In this document: piece after piece, positions 28,074-37,282 of the stretch
Position numbering within the stretch: the first letter of the stretch is position 1
Layout: each line of letters begins with the position of its first letter
NCBI RefSeq assembly: GCF_011734195.1
Contig: NZ_JAANTH010000001.1
Coordinates: 1 to 64,000, forward strand
Length of the DNA stretch: 64,000 bases
DNA from: Halobacterium sp. R2-5
GTDB taxonomy: Archaea; Halobacteriota; Halobacteria; Halobacteriales; Halobacteriaceae
Direction: 5' to 3'
Translations under genes and position numbers: made by a program
Notes under the pieces: model-generated
Seen by the model: the letters and a program-made list of their open reading frames with translations, nothing else
Databases searched by the model: none
What the model was told of the DNA's origin: nothing

Positions 28074-28916
28074 TCAGTCCAGCGCGTCCGCGATCGCGGG
28101 CGCGGCGCTCACCGTCGAGACCGCTCGCTCGATGGTGTCGGTGCCGTAGACCGCTTCGACGCCGGCGTTCGCGAGCTTGAGGCGGGCGTTCCCGGCGAGC
28201 AGCGGGTGGACGCACGCGACGTAGACGCGGGCGGGGTCGTCGAGCTCGCCGACCGCCTGGCTCATCGTTGAGCCGGTGGCGATGATGTCGTCGACGACGA
28301 CGACGTCGCGGCCGGCGACGTCGACGTCGCTGGGCGTGACGGTGACCTCGCTGCCGGAGTGGCGGTATTTCTCGAAGTGGTCGGTCTCGCCGGCGCCGTA
28401 GCCGTCGCGGACGGACTCTGCGAGTGCGGTGGCGCCGGCGTCGGGCGCGAGGAAGACCGGGTCGGTGAGGTCCGCGGGCAGCGGGTCAGCGAGCCGCGGC
28501 GCGGCGTCGACGCCGACGGCGGGCACGTCGAAGAAGTCGAGAACCTTCTGCTCGTGCGGGCAGACCGTGACGACGCGGTCGGCGCCCGTGGAGACGGCGC
28601 GGGCGACGGCGCGCGCGGAGACGGGTTCGCCGGGCTCGAACGCCTCGTCCTGCCGGGCGTACCCCATGTAGGGAATCACGGTGACGACCTCACTGGCGCC
28701 GGCCTCGCGGGCGGCGTCCTGTAGCTGCAGGAGCTCCACGTGGGCGTCGCTGGAGACGGTGGAGGCGACGACGATTGCGCGGCCGTCGACCGGCGGCACG
28801 CGCGCGAGCTGCTCGCCGTCGGGGAACGACTCGTACTCGACGCGACCGAGGTCGTCGCCGAGCGCCGCCGCGAGCTCGGCGGCGAGCTGCTGGGTCGCGG
28901 ACCCGCTCAGTATCAT
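28074..28916 (-). CDS. prs: Ribose-phosphate diphosphokinase
   Basis: A 280-residue PRPP synthetase producing phosphoribosyl diphosphate for nucleotide, histidine and tryptophan synthesis. The PRPP-binding motif VVVDDIIATGSTM is clear, plus PYMGYARQDEAF and the N-terminal SGSATQQLAAELA. Archaeal class length. Start at 28916; the longer frame upstream has no prs-like sequence. Converges with the membrane gene ending 28066. Confidence 0.95.
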   Translation of the reverse strand: MILSGSATQQLAAELAAALGDDLGRVEYESFPDGEQLARVPPVDGRAIVVASTVSSDAHVELLQLQDAAREAGASEVVTVIPYMGYARQDEAFEPGEPVSARAVARAVSTGADRVVTVCPHEQKVLDFFDVPAVGVDAAPRLADPLPADLTDPVFLAPDAGATALAESVRDGYGAGETDHFEKYRHSGSEVTVTPSDVDVAGRDVVVVDDIIATGSTMSQAVGELDDPARVYVACVHPLLAGNARLKLANAGVEAVYGTDTIERAVSTVSAAPAIADALD

Positions 28917-28941
28917 ACCAGACGCGTGGTCAGCCGGCGGC

Positions 28942-29775
28942 TTACGCGTTTCCTTCGGCGACGACGGCGAGCGCGGCGGCGTCCCGCAGCCCGAGGCTGC
29001 GGTGTCGGAACCCGTCGCCGACGTCGGCGGCGAGCGCGCCGCCCGCGGTGAGCACGACGACGCCGTCCGTGGTGTACGCGACGTCCGTGACCGAGTCGTC
29101 GACCGGGAGGTCGCGGGGCCGCCACGCGTCGGCGTCCTCGCGCGCCGCGTGCTCGAAGAGGTCGTCCGCGGTCGCGGCGTGCGCACGCCCGAGGCCGTCC
29201 GCGCTCGCCGTCACGGGGTCGCTGACGGCCACCTCGAAGGCGCCGTCCGCGGTGTGCATCCAGCCCGCGCCGAGCTGGTAGAGGCCGTCGGGCGTTGCGG
29301 CGAGCGGGACGCCGGCGGCTGCGACGTCCCGGGCGTCGTCCAATCCGACTGCGGAGAGGTCGTCGTCGGTGACGCGGTGGACGCCGTCGTCGGCGGCGAC
29401 GAGGTCCGCGTCGAGCGCGCGCACCTCGCCGTCGAGACTACCGATGTCCGCCCACTCCCCGTTGTAGCGCGCGAGGTGGCCGTCCTCGCTCGCCGCGAGC
29501 ACGTCGCCCGCGTAGTCCGTGACCGCGACCGCCGGCCCGAACCCGGTCTCCTCGAAGCCGTCGCCGCTCTCGACGAGCACGTCCTCGGTGGTCGCGGCCG
29601 CGACGCCGCGCTCGGTCGCGGCGACGTCCCGCGCGGTGCAGCGCTCGACGAGACTGAACTCGCCGATCTTGTCCTGCGAGACGCGGGCGACCGCGACGCC
29701 GAGGTCGGCGGCGACGTACGCGTCGACGGTCTCGGACTGGTCGGTGTAGACGCGCTTCTCGCGGATGGTCGGCAT
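28942..29775 (-). CDS. Beta-propeller-like protein (HVO_0234 type)
   Basis: A 277-residue protein made of repeating short beta units with Asp/Ala-rich turns (for example VLAASEDGHLARYNGEW, GVHRVTDDDLSAVGL), consistent with a propeller and resembling the Haloferax HVO_0234 family. It probably sits on the same transcript as prs, 25 bases upstream of it. Function unknown; a scaffold or sensor role would be typical for the fold. Confidence 0.75.
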   Translation of the reverse strand: MPTIREKRVYTDQSETVDAYVAADLGVAVARVSQDKIGEFSLVERCTARDVAATERGVAAATTEDVLVESGDGFEETGFGPAVAVTDYAGDVLAASEDGHLARYNGEWADIGSLDGEVRALDADLVAADDGVHRVTDDDLSAVGLDDARDVAAAGVPLAATPDGLYQLGAGWMHTADGAFEVAVSDPVTASADGLGRAHAATADDLFEHAAREDADAWRPRDLPVDDSVTDVAYTTDGVVVLTAGGALAADVGDGFRHRSLGLRDAAALAVVAEGNA

Positions 29776-29876
29776 ACCTGAACGCGTCTCGCGGGGCAGC
29801 GTTAGCGTTGCGGTTGCGCCGCACACTGCTCGCCCGGTTCGGAAGCGATTAGGCGCGCGCGTCCCGAGGAACGCGC

Positions 29877-31241
29877 ATGAAAGTGTTCGGGTCGAGCGGC
29901 ACCCGGGGCGTGGCGAACGAGGAGCTCACCCCGGAGTTCGTGCAGGGCGTCGCGAAGGCCGCGGGGTCGGTGTGGCGGGCCGACCGTGTGGCCGTCGCTC
30001 GCGACACGCGGACGACCGGACGGATGCTCGTGAACGCCGCCACTAGTGGCCTCCAGAGCGTCGGCACGGACGTCGACCGGCTCGGCGTGGTGCCGACACC
30101 GGGGGTGCAGGCGTACGCCGAGCGCGAGGGCGTGCCCGCCGTGATGATCACGGCGAGCCACAACCCCGCGGAGTACAACGGCGTGAAGCTCGTCGGTCCG
30201 GACGGCGTCGAACTCCCGGTCGACGAACTGGAGCACGTCGAGCGGAAGTTCCTCACCGAGCAGTACGAGGCCGTCGACTGGGGCGCGGTCGGCGCGGACG
30301 TCGACGTCGAGCGCGCGCGCCGCGAGTACGTCGAAGAGCTCCTCGACGCGGTCGACCGCGACGCCATCGCGGACGCGGACCTCACGGTCGCGCTCGACCC
30401 CGGCCACGGCGCGGGCGCGCTCACCAGCCCCGAGTTCTACCGCCGGCTCGGCTGCGAGGTCGTCACCGTGAACAGCCAGCCCGACGGCTCGTTCCCCGGC
30501 CGCGACCCCGAGCCCGTCGAGGAGAACCTCGCCGACCTCGGGCGGCTCGTGCGCGCCGCGGACGCGGACGTCGGCATCGCCCACGACGGCGACGCCGACC
30601 GCGCCATCTTCTTCGACGAACGCGGCGAGTACGTCGAAGGCGACGCCACGCTCGCGGCGCTCGCGGAGGCCGAACTCGACGAGGACGACACCACGGTCTC
30701 CGCGGTGAACGTCAGCCAGCGCCTCGTGGACGTCTGCGAGCGCACGGGCGCGACGCTCGAACTGACGCCCATCGGGAGCACGCACATCATGACCCGCATC
30801 CGCCAGCTCGAATCCGAGGGCGAGACGGTCCCGGTCGCCGGCGAGGGCAACGGCGGCGTCATCTTCCCGGGCTACCGGACGACCCGCGACGGCGCGTACA
30901 CTGGCGCGCGCTTCCTCGAACTCGCCGCCGAGCAGCCCGTCAGCGAGGTCGTCGAGCCGTACGGCGACTACCACAACGTCCGCGTGAACGTCCGCTACGA
31001 GAACGACGCCGAGCGCGAGGCGCTGCTCGGCGCTGCCGAGGAGCGCGCGCTCGACGCGGACGCCAACCGCACCACCATCGACGGCTATCGCCTGGACTTC
31101 GGCGACGCGTGGGTGCTCGCGCGGCCCTCCGGCACGGAGCCGGTCGTCCGCATCTACGCCGAGTCCACCGACGCCGAGCGCGCGGAGTCCCTCGCCGACG
31201 AGTTCGCCGCCGCGCTCCGCGCCGCCAAGGCCGGCGTCTAG
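29877..31241 (+). CDS. glmM: Phosphoglucosamine/phosphohexomutase
   Basis: A 454-residue alpha-D-phosphohexomutase. Active-site serine in TASHNPAEYNGVK (about 88-100), metal loop DGDADR (about 239-244), sugar loop GEGNGG, and phosphate-binding RPSGTEPVVRIY near the end. The archaeal family interconverts hexosamine or hexose 1- and 6-phosphates for surface glycan precursors. Converges with the 31238-32371 gene with a 4-base overlap of coding ends. Confidence 0.92.
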   Translation: MKVFGSSGTRGVANEELTPEFVQGVAKAAGSVWRADRVAVARDTRTTGRMLVNAATSGLQSVGTDVDRLGVVPTPGVQAYAEREGVPAVMITASHNPAEYNGVKLVGPDGVELPVDELEHVERKFLTEQYEAVDWGAVGADVDVERARREYVEELLDAVDRDAIADADLTVALDPGHGAGALTSPEFYRRLGCEVVTVNSQPDGSFPGRDPEPVEENLADLGRLVRAADADVGIAHDGDADRAIFFDERGEYVEGDATLAALAEAELDEDDTTVSAVNVSQRLVDVCERTGATLELTPIGSTHIMTRIRQLESEGETVPVAGEGNGGVIFPGYRTTRDGAYTGARFLELAAEQPVSEVVEPYGDYHNVRVNVRYENDAEREALLGAAEERALDADANRTTIDGYRLDFGDAWVLARPSGTEPVVRIYAESTDAERAESLADEFAAALRAAKAGV

Positions 31242-32371
31242 AGGTCCCGGAGCGCGTCTCTGAGCTCCCGTTCTGCGTCCCGCGCGGCTGCGAGGTCTTC
31301 CTCGACGCCGGACTCGATTCGCTCGCGCTCCTCGTCCGTGAGCTCGTGCTCGGCGACGCCGGCGGTCCGCAGCCGCTCGTAGTCGTCGTCCCGCACGCGC
31401 CCCCGGACGGTGTGCAGCGCCGCGAGCACGTCCTCGTCCGCGAATCTGTCGACTACGGAGACGAGTTCGTCAAGCCGGTAGCGGAGTTCCTCGGCGGGCG
31501 CGGGCGGCCACCCGACCGTCAGCGGCTCGGCGTCGAGGCGTTCGAGGTACGTGCGGTTGCCGCCGACCGCGCGCTTCAGCGCGCGCGGCGCCGCGACGTA
31601 GTGGTCGAGCTTCGACGGCGAGTACTCCGCGTACTCCAGGAGCTGGGCGAGGGATTCGGTGCCGGCCTCGCGGTCCTCGACGAACGCCGCGAGGTCCGCC
31701 GGCACCGGGTCGAATCCCACCAGCGGGTACGACTGCGCGGTCTCCACGAACCCGAGAAGTTCGCGGGCGGGCGCGGCCTCCCGGAACTCCCGGAACGCCG
31801 CCCGAACGCCCTCGTCGTAGCGCTCGATCGGGTCCCGGAGCGTCCCCACGGGCGCGTCGAGGTCCGCGTCCCCCAGCCGCTGGAGGCGTTCGAGGGCCTC
31901 GACCTCCGCGGCGTACTCGTCGGCGCGCTCCTCCGCTCGCGCGCGCGCCTTCCGGTACTCGTCTTCGGCGTCCGCGAGCGCGTCCAGCCGACCGACGAGG
32001 TCGCGGGCGTCCGAGAGCCGATCGCGGGCCTCCGCGAAGTCGCTCTCCGAGAGCCGCTTCTTCTTGAACAGGTCCAGCAGCGACTCGAACGTCTCCCGCT
32101 CCGGGAGGTCGTCGTCCAAATCCTCCACGAACGCCACGAGGTCGTCCTGGAAGTCGATGTACGACTTGAAGTCTCCCGTACCGGTCGCGTCCGCCTCGTA
32201 CTGGTCGAACAGCCGTTCGAGGCCGCCCAGCGCCTCCCGGAGGTCGCGGAGCCGGGACTCGCCGATTTCGTCGACGGCCTCGCGGGCGTCGTCGCGAGCG
32301 TCGCGGGCTGTCTCGAGCTCGGCGACGAGGCCGGAGGGGTCCGAGCCGCGGGCGGCCTGCGCGTCGGGCAT
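31238..32371 (-). CDS. Coiled-coil haloarchaeal protein, 377 aa
   Basis: A 377-residue, highly charged helical protein (probably the DUF7118 type). Long heptad-like regions cover about residues 15-50 and 100-170. A more globular middle contains YPLVGFDPVPADL and YSPSKLDHYVAAPRALKRAVGGNR. A longer open frame exists upstream but MPDAQAARG at 32371 is the likely start. No enzyme motif seen. Confidence 0.75.
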   Translation of the reverse strand: MPDAQAARGSDPSGLVAELETARDARDDAREAVDEIGESRLRDLREALGGLERLFDQYEADATGTGDFKSYIDFQDDLVAFVEDLDDDLPERETFESLLDLFKKKRLSESDFAEARDRLSDARDLVGRLDALADAEDEYRKARARAEERADEYAAEVEALERLQRLGDADLDAPVGTLRDPIERYDEGVRAAFREFREAAPARELLGFVETAQSYPLVGFDPVPADLAAFVEDREAGTESLAQLLEYAEYSPSKLDHYVAAPRALKRAVGGNRTYLERLDAEPLTVGWPPAPAEELRYRLDELVSVVDRFADEDVLAALHTVRGRVRDDDYERLRTAGVAEHELTDEERERIESGVEEDLAAARDAERELRDALRDL

Positions 32372-32451
32372 TACGTCGAACGTGGACGCTCGCGCTGATA
32401 GGCTTTCTGTGCGAGTGAGCGAAATCCGAGAGTGACTGACGTAACGATGCT

Positions 32452-32691
32452 TCCTCGAAAGCCCCGAGGCTGTAGACTCGGTGCGCTCGCTGTCGCCGAA
32501 AGAGCGCACAGCGCTCTTTCGGGAGCAGGCGAACGCTTTGCGTTCGCCGCCCTCGCGAATCTTCGATTCGCTCAGTGACGAGAGAGCTTAGCTCTCTCGA
32601 ACCACGCGCTTCCCTCGCTACGCTCGGTCCAGTGCTTGCGTCGCACGCCTTCGTCTACAGCCTCGCCCCTTTCAGTCCTCCCCGCTACCGG
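32452..32691 (-). repeat. Structured intergenic repeat, copy 1 (long form)
   Basis: Read on the minus strand: an ACTGAAAGGGGC box (revcomp of 32665-32676), a 12-bp stem arm (32653-32664), the core CGACGCAAGCACTG (revcomp of 32630-32643), several nested perfect hairpins (around 32497-32522, 32529-32547, 32554-32570, 32580-32600), the matching stem arm (32466-32477), and a GGGGCTTTCGAGGA end box (32452-32465). It lies head to head with copy 2. Confidence 0.8.
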
Positions 32692-32706
32692 TTGACCAGC
32701 CGACAG

Positions 32707-32823
32707 TGGGTGGGGCTGAAAGGGGCGGCAGGCTACGGGAAGCACGACGAAGCAAGCACCGCAGGCCGAAGGCCGAGGAGCACAGCGAGTCGCGCGACCG
32801 TAGCCTGCCGGGGCTTTTCGAGG
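32707..32823 (+). repeat. Structured intergenic repeat, copy 2
   Basis: CTGAAAGGGGC box (32716-32726), a 12-bp arm at 32727-32738 exactly complementary to 32798-32809, a core CGACGAAGCAAGCAC (32745-32759), and an end box GGGGCTTTTCGAGG (32810-32823). The stem differs in sequence from copies 1 and 3 yet still pairs perfectly. Confidence 0.8.
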
Positions 32824-32870
32824 TCGAGAAAACTATCTCCGTGAGAACAAGCCCACCCGAAAAACCAGAA

Positions 32871-33236
32871 TCAGTACACGTCGTCGGGGTCGAAGGCCTT
32901 CTCGCCGTGGACCTCGCCGTCGAGGGTGCGGTGGAAGCAGGAGTGGTAGCCGGTGTGGCAGGCACCGCCCGATTGGCGGACGCGGTACAGCAGCGCGTCG
33001 CCGTCGCAGTCGACGCGCACGTCCTCGATCTCCTGGGTGTGGCCGCTGGTGGCGCCCTTCTCCCAGAGTTCGTCGCGGGACCGGGAGTAGTAGTGCGCGC
33101 GCCCCGTCTCGGCGGTCTGCTCGACGGCCTCGCGGTTCGCGTACGCGAGCATCACGACCTCCTCGGTCTCGACGTCCTGCGCGACGACGGGGACGAGGCC
33201 GTCGTCGCCGAAGTCGAGGTCGACTGCGATGTCCAT
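32871..33236 (-). CDS. hisI: Phosphoribosyl-AMP cyclohydrolase
   Basis: A 121-residue PRA-CH catalysing the third step of histidine synthesis. Zinc/active-site residues appear in [26 protein letters not shown] (C, D and the GACHTG...SCF cysteines) and [16 protein letters not shown]. Stand-alone form without HisE. Two structured repeats lie just downstream. Complete. Confidence 0.96.
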   Translation of the reverse strand: MDIAVDLDFGDDGLVPVVAQDVETEEVVMLAYANREAVEQTAETGRAHYYSRSRDELWEKGATSGHTQEIEDVRVDCDGDALLYRVRQSGGACHTGYHSCFHRTLDGEVHGEKAFDPDDVY

Positions 33237-33267
33237 ACCGGGGCGAGGGCGGCCGGCCGGTTAGCGG

Positions 33268-34209
33268 TTACGTCCCCGCCACGAGGCCGAGGGCGTCCAT
33301 CGTCCAGAAGAGCACGTCGCCGGCGGTGAGCGCGAGCAGCAGACCGACGAACAGCGGGACGATGAACGGCACGCCGGGAGTGACCCAGACGTCTTCGCTG
33401 TCGACGACGACGTCGAGGCCCTCGCGGAGGTCCGCGGGCGTGGTGCCGTACGCGGAGCCCTCGATGTCGTCGAGGAACGCCGCGGCGCCCCACGGGTCGC
33501 CGCTGCCGTCCGTGACCACCGCGCCGTCGGTCGGGTCCGCGGGGTCGTCCGGGAGCGTGGCGGGGTCGCGGAGCCCGGGGTTCTCGCGGAGGTCGTCGAG
33601 CGTGAGGCCGCGCCACCGGAGGTACATCCGGAGCGCGTCCAGGTCGAGGCCGTCGCGGGTGAACCCGGACTCGGTCTCGAGGAGGCTGCCGTGGGTGTCC
33701 GTGAGTTCGAGGACGGGGACGCGGCGACCGACGAACATCACGACCGAGAACTCTCCGCCGAGGGCGTTCCGGACGCCGAGCGCGAGCGGGTACGCCAGCC
33801 CGAGCAGGACGGTGTTCGTGAGAATCGTCAGCGAGAACACGCCGAGGTACGTCTCCACCGCGGGCAGCGAGTACCCGAGCAGCTCGTACGTCGGGTACGT
33901 CGGGTAGACCACCGCGAGCGTCATGAACGCGCGGGCGTCCGCACCGCCGAACCCGCCGACGTACCAGAACGCGTACGCCAGCGGCACGACGAACAGCAGG
34001 CTGAACGCGACGCGAATCGCGAACGGCCGGAACGCGTTCGGCGTGCCGAGCGCCAGCAGCCCCTCCCAGAGGACGAGTACGCCGCCGAGCAGGACGAGCG
34101 GCCCCCAGAGGTCGTTCGGGACGCGGCGCGTCCGCACGTCCCGGAGCGCCGCCCACCCGAGCGCCGGCACGACCAGCAACCGCAGGAGGTCGGGTATCGA
34201 GGCGTCCAC
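33268..34209 (-). CDS. A24-type prepilin/preflagellin peptidase
   Basis: A 313-residue membrane aspartyl protease of the TadA/PibD group that cleaves class III signal peptides of pilins and archaellins. Catalytic aspartates are in LRDVRTRRVPN (residue about 23) and GGFGGADARAF (residue about 89, GxGD-type). A long soluble insertion (about 155-275) separates the early helices from a last TM helix, an unusual length for PibD (about 200-350 in haloarchaea). After insertion of the element at 34356, it no longer lies behind the ferredoxin gene. Confidence 0.82.
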   Translation of the reverse strand: MDASIPDLLRLLVVPALGWAALRDVRTRRVPNDLWGPLVLLGGVLVLWEGLLALGTPNAFRPFAIRVAFSLLFVVPLAYAFWYVGGFGGADARAFMTLAVVYPTYPTYELLGYSLPAVETYLGVFSLTILTNTVLLGLAYPLALGVRNALGGEFSVVMFVGRRVPVLELTDTHGSLLETESGFTRDGLDLDALRMYLRWRGLTLDDLRENPGLRDPATLPDDPADPTDGAVVTDGSGDPWGAAAFLDDIEGSAYGTTPADLREGLDVVVDSEDVWVTPGVPFIVPLFVGLLLALTAGDVLFWTMDALGLVAGT

Positions 34210-34355
34210 TACCCGGTGTCGGGCACGCCGCCGGCTTAGGTGTTGTCCTTGGCGTCAGCACGGCGGCAGGGCTACGCCAGCGGCGAGAGAGATACCGCCG
34301 TCCTCGGTGGACGGCTGCTCGCAAAAAATCGGGGTCGCCAGCGGCCGCGTCCGGT

Positions 34356-34402
34356 TTAGATGACGCGGTTCTCCCTGTTGTTGTGAAGCGAGGGTTTAAC
34401 AC
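34356..34402. other. attL with arm-type site
   Basis: Core TTAGATGACGCGGTTCT at 34356-34372. Just inside, GTTTAACAC (34394-34402) is the reverse complement of GTGTTAAAC, which occurs twice beside attR; these are likely integrase arm-binding sites. The outside flank holds GCAAAAAATC (34320-34330), a T-run on the minus strand that probably was the ferredoxin terminator before insertion. Confidence 0.8.
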
Positions 34403-34434
34403 AAAACGCCGCGTGTGGTGGAGTATCGCTCAAA

Positions 34435-35052
34435 ATGGCTAACCGAACAGAAACAATTGGGGTCCGCGTAACAGAGGCGGAGAAGCAGAAATTTGAGCAG
34501 TATGCCGAAGAGCACAACGAGTTTGATAGTGCCTCGCGGATGCTTCGCGTCCTCGCGCACCGGCACATCAATGGCGAGGGAGACGGCGTGGAGGCTAGTA
34601 TAGAGACGGATGAGTTGGTAGACGCGATGGACGTTGCACTCAGCGGTGTTCACGAGCGGCTCGACCGGATGGAAAATCACGTGGTCGCGATTGACTCCGC
34701 GACAGATACCGATGACGACGTAGACAAGCTGGCAAGAGAGATTTACGCAGCGCTTCCCGTTTACAATGACACTGACGACCTTCCCGGGATGGAAGAGGTA
34801 GCCCGCGCACTCACGAGTGAACAGCAAAGCGACCACAGCCAGACCCAACTCATTTCCTCGCCGTCCGTGTGGGCGAACTACTTCGGGGCGGACGAAGCAC
34901 AAGTGCGGAAGGCGTGTATGCGGATGCTAGACTACTTCCCCGACGTAGAGTACGTCACATCGTCAATGGGTGGCTACGACATTGAGGTAGCCGGCGAACC
35001 TGTGGACATCCGCGTCAGCGAGCGCCGGTACTTCAAGACGGAGGACGACTGA
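34435..35052 (+). CDS. RHH-type protein upstream of integrase
   Basis: A 205-residue protein. The first 45 residues (RTETIGVRVTEAEKQKFEQYAEEHNEFDSAS) fit a ribbon-helix-helix or DUF-type DNA-binding start; the middle is acidic and helical; the end (VWANYFGADEAQVRKACMRML ... DIRVSERRYF) resembles a second small domain. It overlaps the integrase by ATGA, so it may be a recombination-directionality factor or repressor. Its promoter would overlap the arm site at 34394-34402, allowing autoregulation. Confidence 0.72.
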   Translation: MANRTETIGVRVTEAEKQKFEQYAEEHNEFDSASRMLRVLAHRHINGEGDGVEASIETDELVDAMDVALSGVHERLDRMENHVVAIDSATDTDDDVDKLAREIYAALPVYNDTDDLPGMEEVARALTSEQQSDHSQTQLISSPSVWANYFGADEAQVRKACMRMLDYFPDVEYVTSSMGGYDIEVAGEPVDIRVSERRYFKTEDD

Positions 35053-36200
35053 TGGCGCGACGGTATCGTGCCCTAGAGGACTGCCGCACCGAGATACGCG
35101 ACTACGCCGACGACCTAGACGCCGGCACGGATGACGACTCCGACCATAAGCGCGACACGTCATCTACTGGGAGATACGAACAGGACATCAGGTGGTTTGA
35201 CGAGTGGTTAGATAACCCCGTCTCGAAGCCGAATCTCGGCAAGCATACCCCTGGGGATGAGGCTGGAGAGGAAGAGCAGACGCGACCCGCCATCGAGTCT
35301 CCGCTTGACCTCACGATTGCTGATGCGAATCGGCTCGGACGCGCAATTTCCCACGAGTTCAACGGAACTACACCCAGATACCGCTGGGACCGGATTCACG
35401 CGATGTATGAGTACTTCGTCACGATGACGCTCATCGACTCGAATCCAATGGAGAAGTGGGACGGCAAGAAGGAGGAGAAGTGGGGGATGACGAAGGGTAC
35501 GGCCCAGTCCGACAAGCTCGGTGAGGACGAATCCTACGCTGTTTCCCAGGACGACGTACGCCTGATGGAGGAAAACGTCGGCCGGCATCGGGTTCGTGAC
35601 CAGTGCATCATCCGGATGATGTGGCAAACAGGAATTCGTCGAGGCGAGCAATCGGGGCTGCTCACCACGGACATTGACCGAGACGGTCGCGTCATCCACA
35701 TCCGGGCGGAGAACGCTAAAAATGGGGAGGAGCGGTACGTAGGCTACCAGAAGTCGCTCGATGGACTCCTCGATTTATGGCTTGATGGTGGACACCGAGA
35801 CGAGATGCTAGGTATCGTTGACGACGAGGCTGCTCCACACGATTACGTGTTCGTTGGCGAGCGTGGTGCGCAGCTATCAGGGTCGCGAATTAACGACATT
35901 GTCATCGAAGCTGCCGACCGCGCGGGCATTAACCGGAAGATGTACGGAGACGCCAACGCCCCGATTGACCCCGAGACTAAGAAGCCGAAGCCGAATCGGT
36001 GGAAGATTACGGCACACAACGTGCGTCACGGCTACGGTTCGTATATGATAAACGAGGCACCAGGGGCAGATGGTCAAGCACGGCTTTGGGAGGTCTCCCA
36101 ACAAATGGGCCACTCCTCTGTTCAAATCACAGAGGACATCTACGTTGAGAACGACCCGAAGGCAGGCCTAGATTACGCCCTCGAAGCCGGTCCTGAATAG
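35052..36200 (+). CDS. int: Tyrosine recombinase (integrase)
   Basis: A 382-residue phage-type integrase. Catalytic residues visible: R196 in TGIRRGEQ, H322-x-x-R325 in HNVRHGYG, H354 in MGHSSVQIT and nucleophile Y364 in EDIYVEND. An N-terminal SAM-like core-binding domain covers about 85-150. It should cut within the 17-bp att core. It lies next to attL and overlaps the preceding gene by 4 bases. The element ends are clear, so it may still be active. Confidence 0.93.
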   Translation: MARRYRALEDCRTEIRDYADDLDAGTDDDSDHKRDTSSTGRYEQDIRWFDEWLDNPVSKPNLGKHTPGDEAGEEEQTRPAIESPLDLTIADANRLGRAISHEFNGTTPRYRWDRIHAMYEYFVTMTLIDSNPMEKWDGKKEEKWGMTKGTAQSDKLGEDESYAVSQDDVRLMEENVGRHRVRDQCIIRMMWQTGIRRGEQSGLLTTDIDRDGRVIHIRAENAKNGEERYVGYQKSLDGLLDLWLDGGHRDEMLGIVDDEAAPHDYVFVGERGAQLSGSRINDIVIEAADRAGINRKMYGDANAPIDPETKKPKPNRWKITAHNVRHGYGSYMINEAPGADGQARLWEVSQQMGHSSVQITEDIYVENDPKAGLDYALEAGPE

Positions 36201-36327
36201 GGTCAACACAGGGGGCGATTGCTCCAGTTGTGATACCCCCTGCGGCGGCCATCTATGTCGAGATTTTGAAGATGTCGAGTCAGACAGAATACATTTACTT
36301 GGTGATATAGCGCCTTCGTTAGCGTGA
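36201..36327. other. Integrase 3' region with hairpin
   Basis: CAGGGGG (36209-36215) pairs with CCCCCTG (36236-36242), a 7-bp stem with a 20-nt loop right after the integrase stop. It may end integrase transcription. The remainder is an AT-rich promoter-like stretch (ACATTTACTTGG) before the next gene. Confidence 0.4.
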
Positions 36328-36738
36328 ATGATAGGGTGGATTCTCAGCGGTGTGACCGAGGCAGCAGTCATCGCAGGATGGGCGGTCGCGGGGGCAATCG
36401 GTGTTGCGTTTTTGGGGTATATGACGCCCAAAATCGTGCTTTACGGTGGCATTGCCGCTACGCTAGTATACGTGATGTCGCCATTCGTTCCGGGTGCTGA
36501 CCAAGCGCTTGTAAACACCCATTTTCTGCCGGCCATCGAACGGATTCTCGTCGGCTATCCCTGGATGATGATGCAAGCGTTCGTCGATTCTACAACGTAC
36601 GCGCATTTGTGGCAGAACATTGTCGGAGGCCTCACTGTTGCCGTACTGAGCATCGTCTATTTGCCCGGATACCTGTACGGCCTGTATTACGGGTCGGTCA
36701 CGTATCCTGAATTGATTCTGTTCGCAGCCATCATCTGA
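36328..36738 (+). CDS. Element-encoded membrane protein, 136 aa
   Basis: A 136-residue protein with about four hydrophobic helices (residues 5-22, 27-50, 90-118, 122-136) and no charged domain. No homolog recognised. It stands alone between the integrase and a convergent regulator gene. Possible roles include exclusion or a small transporter, but nothing in the sequence decides. Confidence 0.6.
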   Translation: MIGWILSGVTEAAVIAGWAVAGAIGVAFLGYMTPKIVLYGGIAATLVYVMSPFVPGADQALVNTHFLPAIERILVGYPWMMMQAFVDSTTYAHLWQNIVGGLTVAVLSIVYLPGYLYGLYYGSVTYPELILFAAII

Positions 36739-36923
36739 GCGGCGGATAACCAAATTTGAGCGACTGAAGGTAGGGTAAATCCAGTAACGAGAAGCTGCAA
36801 TGCTGACTTGACCACCAGATATGACCACGCCGGTAGTTAGTTCTCCCTATGGGTGCGGGAAAACGGTCATAGCACATGCTCGCGGGCTGTAATCCTGTTA
36901 CTGCCTTGCCTTGGTGAATCGCT

Positions 36924-37226
36924 TCATCGCCGTCCATACTGATTTGAGTCGTCCAACATCCCATTCTCGTCCATGAATTGGAGAACTTCCTTGCCGTGGT
37001 CGCTCACAGCGTACAACCGCCCACGTTTCGTGTCCTCATCTACAACTAACTCAACGAGGTCTCGCTCGCGAAGTGCGTTCAGCGCCTCCGAAATACGCGA
37101 GTATTCTTGGCCGGTATCCTCACGAATTTGTGAGGGGATAGCCGCTCCTTCTGCGAGTCGTTGAAGCACCATTGTCCGGTTCGGCGAGCGCACGACGAAC
37201 GATGCGCTCTCCTCGACTTGGCCCAT
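36924..37226 (-). CDS. Winged-helix regulator, divergent from methyltransferase
   Basis: A 100-residue winged helix: SPNRTMVLQRLAEGAAIPSQIREDTGQEYSRISEALNALRERDLV is a clear HTH with wing KRGRLYAVSDHGKEVL. Similar small haloarchaeal regulators repress neighbouring genes. It is transcribed away from the methyltransferase gene and shares its 102-base promoter region, so it may act like a restriction-modification control protein. A GGTGG ribosome-binding-like stretch lies just before the ATG. Confidence 0.8.
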   Translation of the reverse strand: MGQVEESASFVVRSPNRTMVLQRLAEGAAIPSQIREDTGQEYSRISEALNALRERDLVELVVDEDTKRGRLYAVSDHGKEVLQFMDENGMLDDSNQYGRR

Positions 37227-37282
37227 TCTACCACCGGCTTACCAACGGCACTGCATGTCGTTACCTACATTCTACCTCAAAC

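Noticed and set aside
32490-32600. Chain of perfect short hairpins as a CRISPR array or integron
   Set aside because: Hairpins differ in sequence and spacing and lie within a bounded repeat element with an outer stem, which explains them better.
34230-34434. tRNA gene at the left end of the integrative element
   Set aside because: No cloverleaf or CCA-end pattern; the attachment core instead matches the ferredoxin stop-codon region.
36731-36964. A 77-codon minus-strand frame between the membrane gene and the winged-helix gene
   Set aside because: Overlaps the end of both neighbours, composition unlike haloarchaeal proteins, and no similarity to known domains.
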